Source of the DNA: Comamonas thiooxydans
GTDB lineage: Bacteria > Pseudomonadota > Gammaproteobacteria > Burkholderiales > Burkholderiaceae_C
DNA: 64,000 bases
Reading direction: 5' to 3'
Assembly (NCBI RefSeq): GCF_002157685.2
Contig: NZ_AP026738.1
Span: forward strand, 1,550,001 to 1,614,000
Shown here piece by piece: positions 35,541 to 43,754 of this stretch (the stretch's first letter is position 1; the number at the start of each line of letters is the position of its first letter). A program made the position numbers and the translations under genes. The notes beneath the pieces were generated by a model. The model searched no databases. It was not told where the DNA came from and saw only the letters and a list, made by a program, of their open reading frames with translations.

Positions 35541-36037
35541 AGAACATCATGAAATCCATCTTCCCGGCACCGCTGCTGTCGGTAGCTCTGCTGGTGCTGT
35601 GGCTGCTGCTCAACCGCTCGGTCAGTGCTGGCCAGATCTTGCTGGGCCTGATCCTGGGCCTTCTGATTCCCGTGCTGCTGCGCGGCCTGCGCCCCTTGCC
35701 GGTGCGGGTCAGCCGTCCGCTGAGCATTCTCAAGCTGGCCTTTCGTGTGGTCTGCGACACCTCGGTTTCCAACTTCAATGTGGTGCGTTTTTTGCTGCTG
35801 CCGCGCATGCGCAAGCACCCGGCGGCCTTTGTCCATATTCCGCTCGAGCTGCGTGATCCCAATGGGCTGGCAGTACTGGCCATGATCGTCTGCCTGACGC
35901 CCGGCACTTCCTGGGCCGAAATCTCGCGCGACCGCTCCATGCTGCTGCTGCATGCGCTGGAGGTGGAGGATGCCAAGCAGATGGCCGACTTTGTGAAGTC
36001 CCGCTACGAGAGCCTGCTGATGGAGATTTTTGAATGA
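35537..36037 (+). CDS. mrpE: Mrp antiporter subunit E
   Basis: A 166-residue membrane protein, with helices near 9-28 and 32-50. It contains the MrpE signature VICLTPGTSWAEISRDRSMLLLHALEVEDA. It overlaps both neighbours by four bases in the Mrp operon. Confidence 0.93.
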   Translation: MKNIMKSIFPAPLLSVALLVLWLLLNRSVSAGQILLGLILGLLIPVLLRGLRPLPVRVSRPLSILKLAFRVVCDTSVSNFNVVRFLLLPRMRKHPAAFVHIPLELRDPNGLAVLAMIVCLTPGTSWAEISRDRSMLLLHALEVEDAKQMADFVKSRYESLLMEIFE

Positions 36038-36312
36038 ACCCCTGGTTTTATTGGGTGCTGATGGCATCTCTGGTCATGCTGCTGGCGGCCATGGGCTGCT
36101 CGGTGCTGCGCCTGCTCAAGGGGCCGCATGCGCAAGATCGCGTGCTGGCGCTGGACTGCATGTATCTCAACGGCATGCTGGCCATGCTGGTCATGGGCAT
36201 TCTGTACGACAGCACCAACTATTTCGAGGCAGCCTTGCTGGTGGCTCTGTTCGGCTGCGTCGGCTCCACGGCCATGGCCAAGTTCCTGTTGCGCGGCGAG
36301 GTGATCGAATGA
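36034..36312 (+). CDS. mrpF: Mrp antiporter subunit F
   Basis: A 92-residue protein with three helices and the MrpF-typical RLLKGPHAQDRVLALDCMYLNGMLAM. Its stop overlaps the mrpG start (ATGA). Confidence 0.93.
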   Translation: MNPWFYWVLMASLVMLLAAMGCSVLRLLKGPHAQDRVLALDCMYLNGMLAMLVMGILYDSTNYFEAALLVALFGCVGSTAMAKFLLRGEVIE

Positions 36313-36737
36313 GTACCGAGGTCATTGGCGTGGATCTACCGCTGTGGGCCCAGATCCTGGTGGCGGCCCTGGTCTTCGGTGGCTCGCTGATTGCTCTCAT
36401 GGGCTCCGTAGGACTGCTGCGGCTCAAAAGCTATTTCGAGCGCGTGCATGCGCCCTCCATCATCGCTACCATGGGCTGCTGGCTCATCATGCATGCCACC
36501 TGGATCTACTTTTCCGTCAGCGGCCAGGGCTTCGTCATGCATTCGGTGCTGATTGCCATCTTCATTGCCGTGACCGTGCCCATCACCACCATCTTCCTCA
36601 TGCGCGCAGCGCTGTTTCGCTCGCGCCGGGCAGGAGAGAGCGTACCGCCCACGCTCAGCAATCTGGTGCGCAACGAACCCCTGGACGAAGAAGAGGCCGC
36701 CGAGGCCGACGAAAAGCCTGCGGCGCATAAAGCCTGA
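36309..36737 (+). CDS. mrpG: Mrp antiporter subunit G
   Basis: A 142-residue protein with three helices and the MrpG-typical GSVGLLRLKSYFERVHAPSIIATMGCWL, then an acidic soluble tail (about 110-142). The start is the ATG at 36309 overlapping mrpF. It is the last gene of the operon. Confidence 0.92.
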   Translation: MSTEVIGVDLPLWAQILVAALVFGGSLIALMGSVGLLRLKSYFERVHAPSIIATMGCWLIMHATWIYFSVSGQGFVMHSVLIAIFIAVTVPITTIFLMRAALFRSRRAGESVPPTLSNLVRNEPLDEEEAAEADEKPAAHKA

Positions 36738-36790
36738 AATCCTGCCGCCCAAGGCTTTCAGGGCCACCGTCTTGCGCTAGATTGGCAGCC

Positions 36791-37168
36791 ATGCTCAATA
36801 TTTTCGCCATCTGCATCGGTGCCTGCCTGGGCGCCCTGTCGCGCTGGGGGCTGGGACTGTGGCTGAGTGCCGGAGCCAGCATGCCCTGGGGCACTCTTGT
36901 CGCCAATCTGATCGGCGGTTATCTGATCGGCGTCTTCATCGCGCTGTTTCAGGCCATGCCCCAGCTGGATCCGGTCTGGAAACTGGCCATCATCACCGGC
37001 TTTCTCGGTGCCCTGACCACGTTTTCCAGCTACTCGGCCGAGGTCATCGGCCTGCTGCAGCAGCAGCGCCTGGGCGCAGCCCTGGGCTGGGCCTGTGTGC
37101 ATCTGGTCGGCTCTCTGTTCATGACCTACATGGGTATGCTCAGCTGGAGCATCGGGTTCAGCCGTTAA
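36791..37168 (+). CDS. crcB: Fluoride channel CrcB
   Basis: A 125-residue four-helix protein exporting fluoride as a dual-topology dimer. Signature stretches are GALSRWGLGLWL, GTLVANLIGGYLIGV, and TGFLGALTTFSSYSAEV with the conserved Gly/Thr-Phe-Ser-Ser track. The ATG at 36791 is preferred over an in-frame TTG three codons upstream. The 53 bases before it show no fluoride-riboswitch consensus. It stands close behind mrpG and may be read through from the Mrp operon. Confidence 0.93.
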   Translation: MLNIFAICIGACLGALSRWGLGLWLSAGASMPWGTLVANLIGGYLIGVFIALFQAMPQLDPVWKLAIITGFLGALTTFSSYSAEVIGLLQQQRLGAALGWACVHLVGSLFMTYMGMLSWSIGFSR

Positions 37169-37385
37169 GCTGGCAGACCATTTGCCACTATTGCGGCAAA
37201 CTGCTTCAGCGTTTAGAGGCGAAATACTCTCCAGGGCTATAGCTTTGTGAGCGTATAGTGCAAGCATCATCTGCACTACAGGTGCATTTGAGCTTGAAGT
37301 ACTTGACGGATGGGTGGTCAGCGCTACGAAATCTTTAGGGATGGCTGTAGTCCGTGCTACTCAGCATTCTAAGAACCGAGGGTCC

Positions 37386-38264
37386 ATGCAAATTTCTTCA
37401 CCCCTGTCCGATACCGATCTGGCCAATGCCTGGGCCGAGTTGCACAACCAGGCCCATAACGGCAAAGAGCTGGAACCTCAGTCCAACCGCCTTGCATTCG
37501 CCGATCCGGAGTTCATGTTCCGCCGCGAAACCCGTGGCATCCGCATGCAGCTGGAAATGCTCAAGCCAGATCTGACCCAGATCGAGCGCGGCATCGAGCA
37601 CACTGTGGTTGTCTACGGCAGCGCGCGCTTTGTCGATATGGAGCAGGCGCGTCAGCAGCTTGCAGAAGCCAAGGCCAGCGGCGATACCCAGCGCATGGCG
37701 CTGGCCGAACGCGGCATGCGCAATGCCGAGCGCTATGAGGCGGCACGCGCCTTTGCGCGCATCGTGGCGACCGAAGGCATGAAGCAGGCGCCCAGCGAGC
37801 GCTTCTACATCTGCACGGGCGGTGGTCCCGGCATCATGGAGGCGGCCAACCGCGGCGCGCATGATGCGGGTGCTCCCAATGTGGGGCTGAACATCTATCT
37901 GCCGCATGAGCAGCATGGCAACCCCTACATCACGCCGGGGCTGAGCTTCAAGTTCCACTACTTTGCACTGCGCAAAATGCATTTCATGATGCGCGCCAAG
38001 GCGCTGGTGGCCTTCCCTGGCGGCTTCGGCACCATGGACGAGCTGTTTGAGGTGCTGACGCTGGTGCAGACCCACAAGAGCAAGCCCGTGCCCGTGATCC
38101 TGTTCGGCACGGAGTTCTGGAAGCGGGTGCTGAACTTCGATGTGCTGGTGGAAGAGGGCACCATTTCCGCCAAGGATCTGAACCTGTTCCGCTACACCGA
38201 CGATCCAGCCGAGGCCTGGTCCTTCATCCAGCAGTTCTACCAGACCGGCTGGAACAACGGATAA
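37386..38264 (+). CDS. LOG family (TIGR00730-like) nucleotide hydrolase
   Basis: A 292-residue Rossmann protein with the LOG motifs GGGPGIMEAANRGA (about 163-176) and PGGFGTMDE (about 231-239). The family is often misnamed lysine decarboxylase; characterised members release bases from nucleoside 5'-monophosphates. The version with an N-terminal extension of about 80 residues belongs to the longer bacterial type. The ATG at 37386 (MQISSPLSD) is chosen; the longer frame adds text that looks non-coding. A terminator follows. Confidence 0.88.
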   Translation: MQISSPLSDTDLANAWAELHNQAHNGKELEPQSNRLAFADPEFMFRRETRGIRMQLEMLKPDLTQIERGIEHTVVVYGSARFVDMEQARQQLAEAKASGDTQRMALAERGMRNAERYEAARAFARIVATEGMKQAPSERFYICTGGGPGIMEAANRGAHDAGAPNVGLNIYLPHEQHGNPYITPGLSFKFHYFALRKMHFMMRAKALVAFPGGFGTMDELFEVLTLVQTHKSKPVPVILFGTEFWKRVLNFDVLVEEGTISAKDLNLFRYTDDPAEAWSFIQQFYQTGWNNG

Positions 38265-38282
38265 GCGCTCGCGTTCAACCCA

Positions 38283-38316
38283 AGCCGCCAGAAGATCTTC
38301 CTCTGGCGGCTTTTTT
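38283..38316 (+). terminator. Terminator after the LOG gene
   Basis: AAGCCGCCAGA / TCTGGCGGCTT stem (one bulge region around AGATCTTCC) followed by T6. Confidence 0.85.
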
Positions 38317-38373
38317 GCGTATCAGCGCATGGCAGCTAGCTTCGAAGGAGCCAGCGCTTGGGCTATGTTTGGC

Positions 38374-38895
38374 TTAAAGGCCATGCAGCGATTGCTCGGC
38401 CAGTTGCTGGGCACGCGCGATCGAAATGCCTTCATGCTGATCGATGACCAGCGCATCGCCTTCCTCATCGCCGCGGTGCAGCACCACGCGCGGGCGTGTG
38501 CCGTCGGCCTGGATATGCACATCGGCCGGGCGTGATTTCTGCGTGGGGTAGACGGCAATCAGATTGGACAGCCAGCCAAAGAAAATCGGGTCTTCGGGAG
38601 GCTTGTCGAAGGAGTCCAGATGGCGCTGAAAACTGGCTTCGCTGGCCGATACCCAGATGCCCCAGAGAAAGGGCTCGTCCAGGCCATGGATCGGCACTTC
38701 CAGAATGGCGCGCACATAGTATTGGGTGCCTTCGGGGTGGGCGATGACGCAGAGCTCGTCGGTCAGCTCGGCCCATGCCTCGCGTTCTTGCTCGCTCAGG
38801 CGTCGGTAGGGTGCAGGGGCATCGAAAGCAAAGCTTGGCGATCCTTCGTGAATCTGATCGCATTTGCTGCATTGGTAGGCAAAGATGGCGGCCAT
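38374..38895 (-). CDS. DUF2199 domain protein
   Basis: A 173-residue soluble protein. The start YQCSKCDQIHEGSPSFAFDAPAPY and middle FLWGIWVSASEASFQRH are typical of DUF2199. The CSKC...H start may bind a metal. Function is unknown. The methyltransferase gene on the same strand ends 12 bases upstream of this gene's start, so the two are probably co-transcribed. Confidence 0.85.
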   Translation of the reverse strand: MAAIFAYQCSKCDQIHEGSPSFAFDAPAPYRRLSEQEREAWAELTDELCVIAHPEGTQYYVRAILEVPIHGLDEPFLWGIWVSASEASFQRHLDSFDKPPEDPIFFGWLSNLIAVYPTQKSRPADVHIQADGTRPRVVLHRGDEEGDALVIDQHEGISIARAQQLAEQSLHGL

Positions 38896-38907
38896 GGTGT
38901 AAAGAGT

Positions 38908-39540
38908 TCAGCGTTTGCGAAATACCAGCGTACGGTTATTGGCCGGCATGGCCTGGTCGAGCTGCAGCTCCATGCCGTGCTCTGAGGCCAGCGCCACGAT
39001 GGCTTCAAAGTCGCGCAGGCCGCTGCGCGCGTCACGCTGGCGCAGCCAGGCGTCGAAGGCGCGGTTGCTGTCGCTGGTGAAGTGGCCGCCGTAGTTGAAC
39101 GGACCGTAGATGGCAAACACGCCGCCTTCGGGCAAGTGCGAGCCCACCAGATCAAACATGCGCTGCACCAGCGGCCAGGCCACGATATGGCAGGTGTTGC
39201 TGGTAAAGACGGCATCAAAGCCTGATGGATCCGTGGTTGCGGGCCAGGCATCGGTCGCCAGGTCGAACTCCAGCGGAGCACGCAGATTGGGTGCTCCATG
39301 GGCGGCGTGCCAGGCCTGGATGCCTGCATGACTGTCGGCCAGGTCGCTGCTCTGCCAGACCAGCTGAGGCAGGCGTGGAGCGAAGTACACGCTGTGCTGC
39401 CCGGTACCGGAGCCTATCTCCAGCACATGCCGGCTGTGCTGAAGAGCGGGCCTCAGCACCTCGAAAATAGCGGCCTGATTGTTTTCGCAGGCCTGGGAAA
39501 AAGGCAGTTGCGGGGCTGTCGATGGAAGGTTCGGGGTCAT
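38908..39540 (-). CDS. DUF938 SAM-dependent methyltransferase-like protein
   Basis: A 210-residue protein with the SAM-binding motif VLEIGSGTGQHSVYFA (about 40-55) and the DUF938 start LPFSQACENNQAAIFEVLRPAL. Further family text is SNTCHIVAWPLVQRMFDLVG and IYGPFNYGGHFTSDSNRAFDAWL. Two starts are possible (39540 and 39579); I use 39540 because family members usually begin close to the LPFS segment, though 39579 has the better ribosome-binding site. The substrate is unknown. Confidence 0.85.
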   Translation of the reverse strand: MTPNLPSTAPQLPFSQACENNQAAIFEVLRPALQHSRHVLEIGSGTGQHSVYFAPRLPQLVWQSSDLADSHAGIQAWHAAHGAPNLRAPLEFDLATDAWPATTDPSGFDAVFTSNTCHIVAWPLVQRMFDLVGSHLPEGGVFAIYGPFNYGGHFTSDSNRAFDAWLRQRDARSGLRDFEAIVALASEHGMELQLDQAMPANNRTLVFRKR

Positions 39541-39618
39541 AGGGAACTTGGCGGCAGACACGGGAAATCGTGCGGACATCTTCCACTGAAACGGCAAGTC
39601 CACGCAGCGCGACGGCCT

Positions 39619-40203
39619 TCAGTGCCTGAGGCGCAGCCTGATCTCGGGCCGCACGTTCAGGCCGCCGATTTTCCAGCTGTATGCGCCCAGGCCCAGCGTG
39701 GGCGTGGAGCTGGCGTTTTGCGAGAGCACCTCGGCATTGCCGGGCAGACTGACCTTCAGGCTGCCATTCATGGTGATGCCCAGTTGCGCGAAGTCTCTCT
39801 TTTCCTTGTCCTTGAGCGGTTTGGCCGCAATCGTCATCACGCCATTCCTGTCGGTCTGCACGGTGAACATGTCCAGCAATCGCAGACCTTCACCGGGCTT
39901 TCGCTGGCCGGCAATCTCCAGCGCATAGCGCGCATTGCCTTTGTAGACGGCTTTCCTGACCTCGGGTTCGCGGCTCAGTTGCTGCGCTTGCGCCGCCAGC
40001 TCCTGGTGCTCTTTCTCGCTCAGCACACCTTGTTTTCTGAGCTTCATCACGGCCAGGGCATTCACCACCGTGCCGTCAAAGCGGTAGCTGTAGCTGCCAT
40101 CGGCCTGCACTTCCACGCTGGCGGAGAAGCGCTCTGGTACCAGGCAGGCGGTCAGCAAGGCGACGAGGGCTGTGGTCGTCAACAGCGCAAAAAGCTTGTG
40201 CAT
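39619..40203 (-). CDS. Putative lipoprotein
   Basis: A 194-residue protein with a lipoprotein signal peptide: MHKLFALLTTTALVALLTAC with lipobox LTAC (Cys20). The mature part is a mix of beta strands and a charged helix (about 55-80). No family was recognised; the pattern SASVEVQADGSYSYRFDG resembles lipoproteins of unknown function in related bacteria. Confidence 0.75.
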   Translation of the reverse strand: MHKLFALLTTTALVALLTACLVPERFSASVEVQADGSYSYRFDGTVVNALAVMKLRKQGVLSEKEHQELAAQAQQLSREPEVRKAVYKGNARYALEIAGQRKPGEGLRLLDMFTVQTDRNGVMTIAAKPLKDKEKRDFAQLGITMNGSLKVSLPGNAEVLSQNASSTPTLGLGAYSWKIGGLNVRPEIRLRLRH

Positions 40204-40409
40204 GAGGACTCCTTTTGAGTGGCATTGCAGTGGCCCGAGGTGCAGAGGTCCGAGTCATCGTAGAGCAAACAGGGCATGCGCCAATAGGGGCTGCTATCAA
40301 GCTTGCGTGGAGTCTTGCCGGAAGATTATTCAAAAAGAGTAGCCGCAAGCGATTTCTACATAAGGGATATAGACCTTTTGACTTTGATTTCGGCGGGTCG
40401 AGCGATCGT

Positions 40410-41129
40410 TCACTTGGATTTTGATTCGGCTTTGAGCTGGCTGATGGCTTCCTGAAAGCCCTGTAGATACTTGGTGCGCGTCTGCTCGGCCAGGCTAGGC
40501 CACTGTGCGGCTGGCAGGCTCAGCGATTCCATCGTCAGCCTGGCGGCCAGTTGCGGGTCCCGCGAGGCCAGCACCGCCTGCATACCGTGCAGATTGATCC
40601 AGTGCGGGTCGTAGGCGTGGGGTGTGCGGCGATCCCAGTCCACAACCTTGGCAATCAACTCCTGGGCCTTGTCCAGATCCTGAAACAGATGGCGGTTGAT
40701 GGGGGCTCCATAACTCTGATTCATCACATCGACCGCTTGTCTGGCAGTGACGTCGGCACAGCGATTGGCGTCAAAGCGGGCACGCAGCTGGCCGGCGTAG
40801 AACCAGAAGGCAGCCTCGTCCCGCAGACCTGCCTTGAACAGTGTTTGCGACAGCACATAGAACACGGGCGGTTGAAAGCGCTCGGGCGCGGCGCGTACGC
40901 GCTCGAGCACGGCTTGCTGCTGCTGAGGCGTACCCTGCGACAGCAAGCGAAGAGCCTCCTGCCCCAGTCTGGTGTCGATCTGCGCATAGACTCCCTGGGG
41001 GACCAGTACCTGAGTCGCAGGGGAGGGCAGCGGTTTGGGCGCAGCCGATGGCTGCTGAGTCTGTGCGGAAGCAAAGCCCGAGAGCGCCACCAGCGCACCG
41101 ATCACCATCTTTGCTGCGACATGGCTCAT
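40410..41129 (-). CDS. Exported hypothetical protein
   Basis: A 239-residue protein with a signal peptide (MSHVAAKMVIGALVALSGFASAQ, cleavage after about residue 23) and a helical mature part, possibly of repeat type (ARLTMESLSLPAAQWPSLAEQTRTK). A good ribosome-binding site (AAGGAGTTCAGC) precedes the ATG at 41129, so the longer frame upstream is rejected. No function could be assigned. Confidence 0.75.
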   Translation of the reverse strand: MSHVAAKMVIGALVALSGFASAQTQQPSAAPKPLPSPATQVLVPQGVYAQIDTRLGQEALRLLSQGTPQQQQAVLERVRAAPERFQPPVFYVLSQTLFKAGLRDEAAFWFYAGQLRARFDANRCADVTARQAVDVMNQSYGAPINRHLFQDLDKAQELIAKVVDWDRRTPHAYDPHWINLHGMQAVLASRDPQLAARLTMESLSLPAAQWPSLAEQTRTKYLQGFQEAISQLKAESKSK

Positions 41130-41429
41130 GCTGAACTCCTTGTGCTTGCGATGCAAATCATTCTGGACGGCGTCAGACAAATACCCACTCTGTCGCATAT
41201 CTTAATTAGCATGCTTGGTATCTGTGTCTCGTATTTACCAAGAAGCCCTGATTTCGATGAAGACTAGACATTGAGTTGCCGTGAACCCCGAAAGCTTTGC
41301 TTGCTGATGGCAGCGGTGTGCCCAATGTGGGCTTAGCCAGCACATCTGCTTTGTCGTCGGTGCTGCGCCGATGGCCGAGAGCGGATGCCGCCTCGCTGCC
41401 GAGCCGACAGACTGTCAAAACCGGCAGGC
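41130..41429. other. Intergenic region, nothing recognised
   Basis: No convincing coding frame, RNA or repeat was seen in this gap between two leftward genes. Its right part is GC-rich and could hold the end of the acetyltransferase transcript. Confidence 0.4.
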
Positions 41430-41930
41430 TCAGTCCCGGGCGTTGAATGCCCGGTGATAACTCACCTCGCCTTGCGGCGGCAGGCCTTTGAAAGTCAGTG
41501 CCTGAAAGTACTCGGCAGGCACTCCGGGTAGCACTAGGCCCGGCACCGTCCGGAAACCAAAGCGCCGGTAGTAGTCCGGATCGCCAAGCAGCACGCATCC
41601 CTGCGCAGACTGCGCTTGCAGAGCGCTGATGGCCGCCTGCATGAGTGCGCCGCCAATACCCTGCCGCTGTCTTTGGGGAGTGACGGAGATGGGCCCCAGG
41701 CCAAACCAGTGCTGGCTGCCGTCGCTGATGTGGACGGGAGAGATGGCGACATGCCCGACGATTTGCCCGTCAATCTCTGCGACCAGGGACAGGGCAAGCG
41801 CCCCGGCTGCGCGCAACTCACGCACGATGAATTGCTCGGTGTGAGCGGTATGCGGTGCGTCCTTGAAGGCCTGGATCGTCACCTGCTCGATGGCCTTGGC
41901 ATCGGTGGGCAGTTCTGCTCGAATATGCAT
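41430..41930 (-). CDS. GNAT family N-acetyltransferase
   Basis: A 166-residue protein beginning MHIRAELPTDAKAIEQVTIQAF. It has the acetyl-CoA loop QRQRQGIGGALMQAAI and a DPDYYRRFGFRTVPGL stretch typical of the YhbS-like subgroup. The start at 41930 removes an upstream extension that reads through a Phe/Pro-rich leader. The substrate is unknown. Confidence 0.88.
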   Translation of the reverse strand: MHIRAELPTDAKAIEQVTIQAFKDAPHTAHTEQFIVRELRAAGALALSLVAEIDGQIVGHVAISPVHISDGSQHWFGLGPISVTPQRQRQGIGGALMQAAISALQAQSAQGCVLLGDPDYYRRFGFRTVPGLVLPGVPAEYFQALTFKGLPPQGEVSYHRAFNARD

Positions 41931-42017
41931 GGGTTGGATTGGGTTTTCGAAAAATCCTGGAAAAAGGCCAGTTCGGCCCATCAGCCTATTGCAACTGCTT
42001 TCTCGAAGCTGCGGAAC

Positions 42018-42040
42018 AAAAAAACCGCCCGAAGGCGGTT
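42018..42040 (-). terminator. Terminator of the class I fumarase gene
   Basis: Read leftward: AACCGCCTTCGGGCGGTT followed by seven T, 26 bases after the stop. Confidence 0.88.
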
Positions 42041-42065
42041 CTTTATGGCGGGGCCTGTTGGGTGA

Positions 42066-43619
42066 TTACACACCGGCCACTTCAATGCCCTTGAATTCCC
42101 CGGTCGCAATCTTTTCCTTCCAGATGGCGGGGCCGGTGATATGGGCGCTGGTGCCACCGGCATCCACGGCCACCGTGACAGGCATATCGACCACGTCGAA
42201 TTCATAGATGGCTTCCATGCCCAGGTCTTCAAAGCCCACCACCTTGGCTTGCTTGATGGCCTTGGAAACTAGGTAGGCGGCGCCGCCCACGGCCATCAGG
42301 TAGGCACTCTTGTGCTTCTTGATGGCCTCGATGGCGACAGGGCCGCGCTCGGACTTGCCGATCATCGAGATCAGGCCGGTCTGCGACAGCATCATGTCGG
42401 TGAACTTGTCCATGCGGGTGGCCGTGGTGGGGCCTGCAGGGCCAACCACTTCGTCGCGCACGGGGTCCACGGGGCCGACGTAGTAGATCACTCGGTTGGT
42501 GAAGTCCACAGGCAGCTTTTCGCCCTTGGCCAGCATGTCCTGGATGCGCTTGTGGGCGGCATCGCGGCCGGTCAGCATCTTGCCGTTGAGCAGCAGGGTG
42601 TCGCCGGGCTTCCAGCTGGCCACTTCTTCCTTGGTCAGATTGTTCAAATCGACCTTCTTGGACTTGTTGTAGTCGGGGTGCCAGTCGATCTTGGGCCAGG
42701 TGTCCAGCGAGGGAGCATCCAGGTGCACGGGGCCTGATCCATCCATCACGAAGTGGGCGTGGCGTGTGGCGGCGCAGTTGGGAATCATGGCCACGGGCTT
42801 GGAGGCCGCGTGCGTGGGGTACATGTTGATCTTGACGTCCAGCACCGTGGTCAGGCCGCCCAGGCCTTGGGCGCCTATGCCCAGGGCGTTGATCTTTTCG
42901 AACAGTTCCAGGCGCAGCTTTTCCACGTCATCGAGCTCTGCACCGCTGGCAGCTTTTTGCTGCAGCTCGTACATGTTGAGGTCTTCCATCAGGCTTTCCT
43001 TGGCCAGCAGGACGGCCTTTTCAGCCGTGCCGCCGATGCCAATGCCCAGCATGCCGGGCGGGCACCAGCCTGCACCCATAGTGGGGACGGTCTTGAGAAC
43101 CCAGTCCACGATGTTGTCGCTGGGGTTCATCATGATCATCTTGGACTTGTTCTCGGAGCCGCCGCCCTTGGCGGCCACGGTCACGTCCACCTTGTCGCCG
43201 GGCACGATCTGCACATTGATCACGGCGGGGGTGTTGTCCTTGGTGTTCTTGCGCTTGAACTGGGGATCGGCCACGACGGAGGCGCGCAGCGTGTTGTCGG
43301 GGTGGTTGTAGCCACGGCGTACGCCTTCATTGATGGCGTCTTCCAACCCCATGGTGAAGCCTTCCCACTTGACGTCCATGCCCACTTTCAGGAACACGTT
43401 GACGATGCCGGTGTCCTGGCAGATGGGGCGCTGGCCGGTGGCCGCCATCTTGGAGTTGGTCAGGATCTGCGCCATCGCATCCTTGGCCGCAGGGCTTTGC
43501 TCGCGTTCATAGGCGCGGGCCAGATGCTGGATGAAATCCGGTGTGTGGTAGTAACTGATGTACTGGAGGGCACCTGCGATCGAATCGATCAGGTCCTGCT
43601 GGCGGATGGAGGTGGTCAT
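42066..43619 (-). CDS. Class I fumarate hydratase
   Basis: A 517-residue iron-sulfur fumarase, converting fumarate to malate in the TCA cycle. The N-terminal domain has QRPICQDTGIVNVFLK and PNCAATRHAHFVMDG, holding cluster ligands. The C-terminal beta domain has the typical GPTTATRMDKFTDMML and a GGAAYLVSKAIKQAKVVGFEDLGMEAIYEFDV stretch. It is the oxygen-sensitive counterpart of FumC, encoded 2.6 kb away on the other strand. The ATG at 43619 is chosen to fit the family start. Confidence 0.93.
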   Translation of the reverse strand: MTTSIRQQDLIDSIAGALQYISYYHTPDFIQHLARAYEREQSPAAKDAMAQILTNSKMAATGQRPICQDTGIVNVFLKVGMDVKWEGFTMGLEDAINEGVRRGYNHPDNTLRASVVADPQFKRKNTKDNTPAVINVQIVPGDKVDVTVAAKGGGSENKSKMIMMNPSDNIVDWVLKTVPTMGAGWCPPGMLGIGIGGTAEKAVLLAKESLMEDLNMYELQQKAASGAELDDVEKLRLELFEKINALGIGAQGLGGLTTVLDVKINMYPTHAASKPVAMIPNCAATRHAHFVMDGSGPVHLDAPSLDTWPKIDWHPDYNKSKKVDLNNLTKEEVASWKPGDTLLLNGKMLTGRDAAHKRIQDMLAKGEKLPVDFTNRVIYYVGPVDPVRDEVVGPAGPTTATRMDKFTDMMLSQTGLISMIGKSERGPVAIEAIKKHKSAYLMAVGGAAYLVSKAIKQAKVVGFEDLGMEAIYEFDVVDMPVTVAVDAGGTSAHITGPAIWKEKIATGEFKGIEVAGV

Positions 43620-43754
43620 CGTGAAGCTTCTCGGGGGTTGCAATCTGTACGCGTGGGGCGCGCACGGTAAACCCATCGATTATCGGTCCAGACGACAATT
43701 CTTGCAGCCATAACCCACCAGTCTTATATATGACTGGCGGGTGCTGTGTGGCCT

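Noticed and set aside
36738..36790. Fluoride riboswitch before crcB
   Set aside because: The 53-base gap lacks the crcB motif consensus and is too short for a full aptamer plus expression platform.
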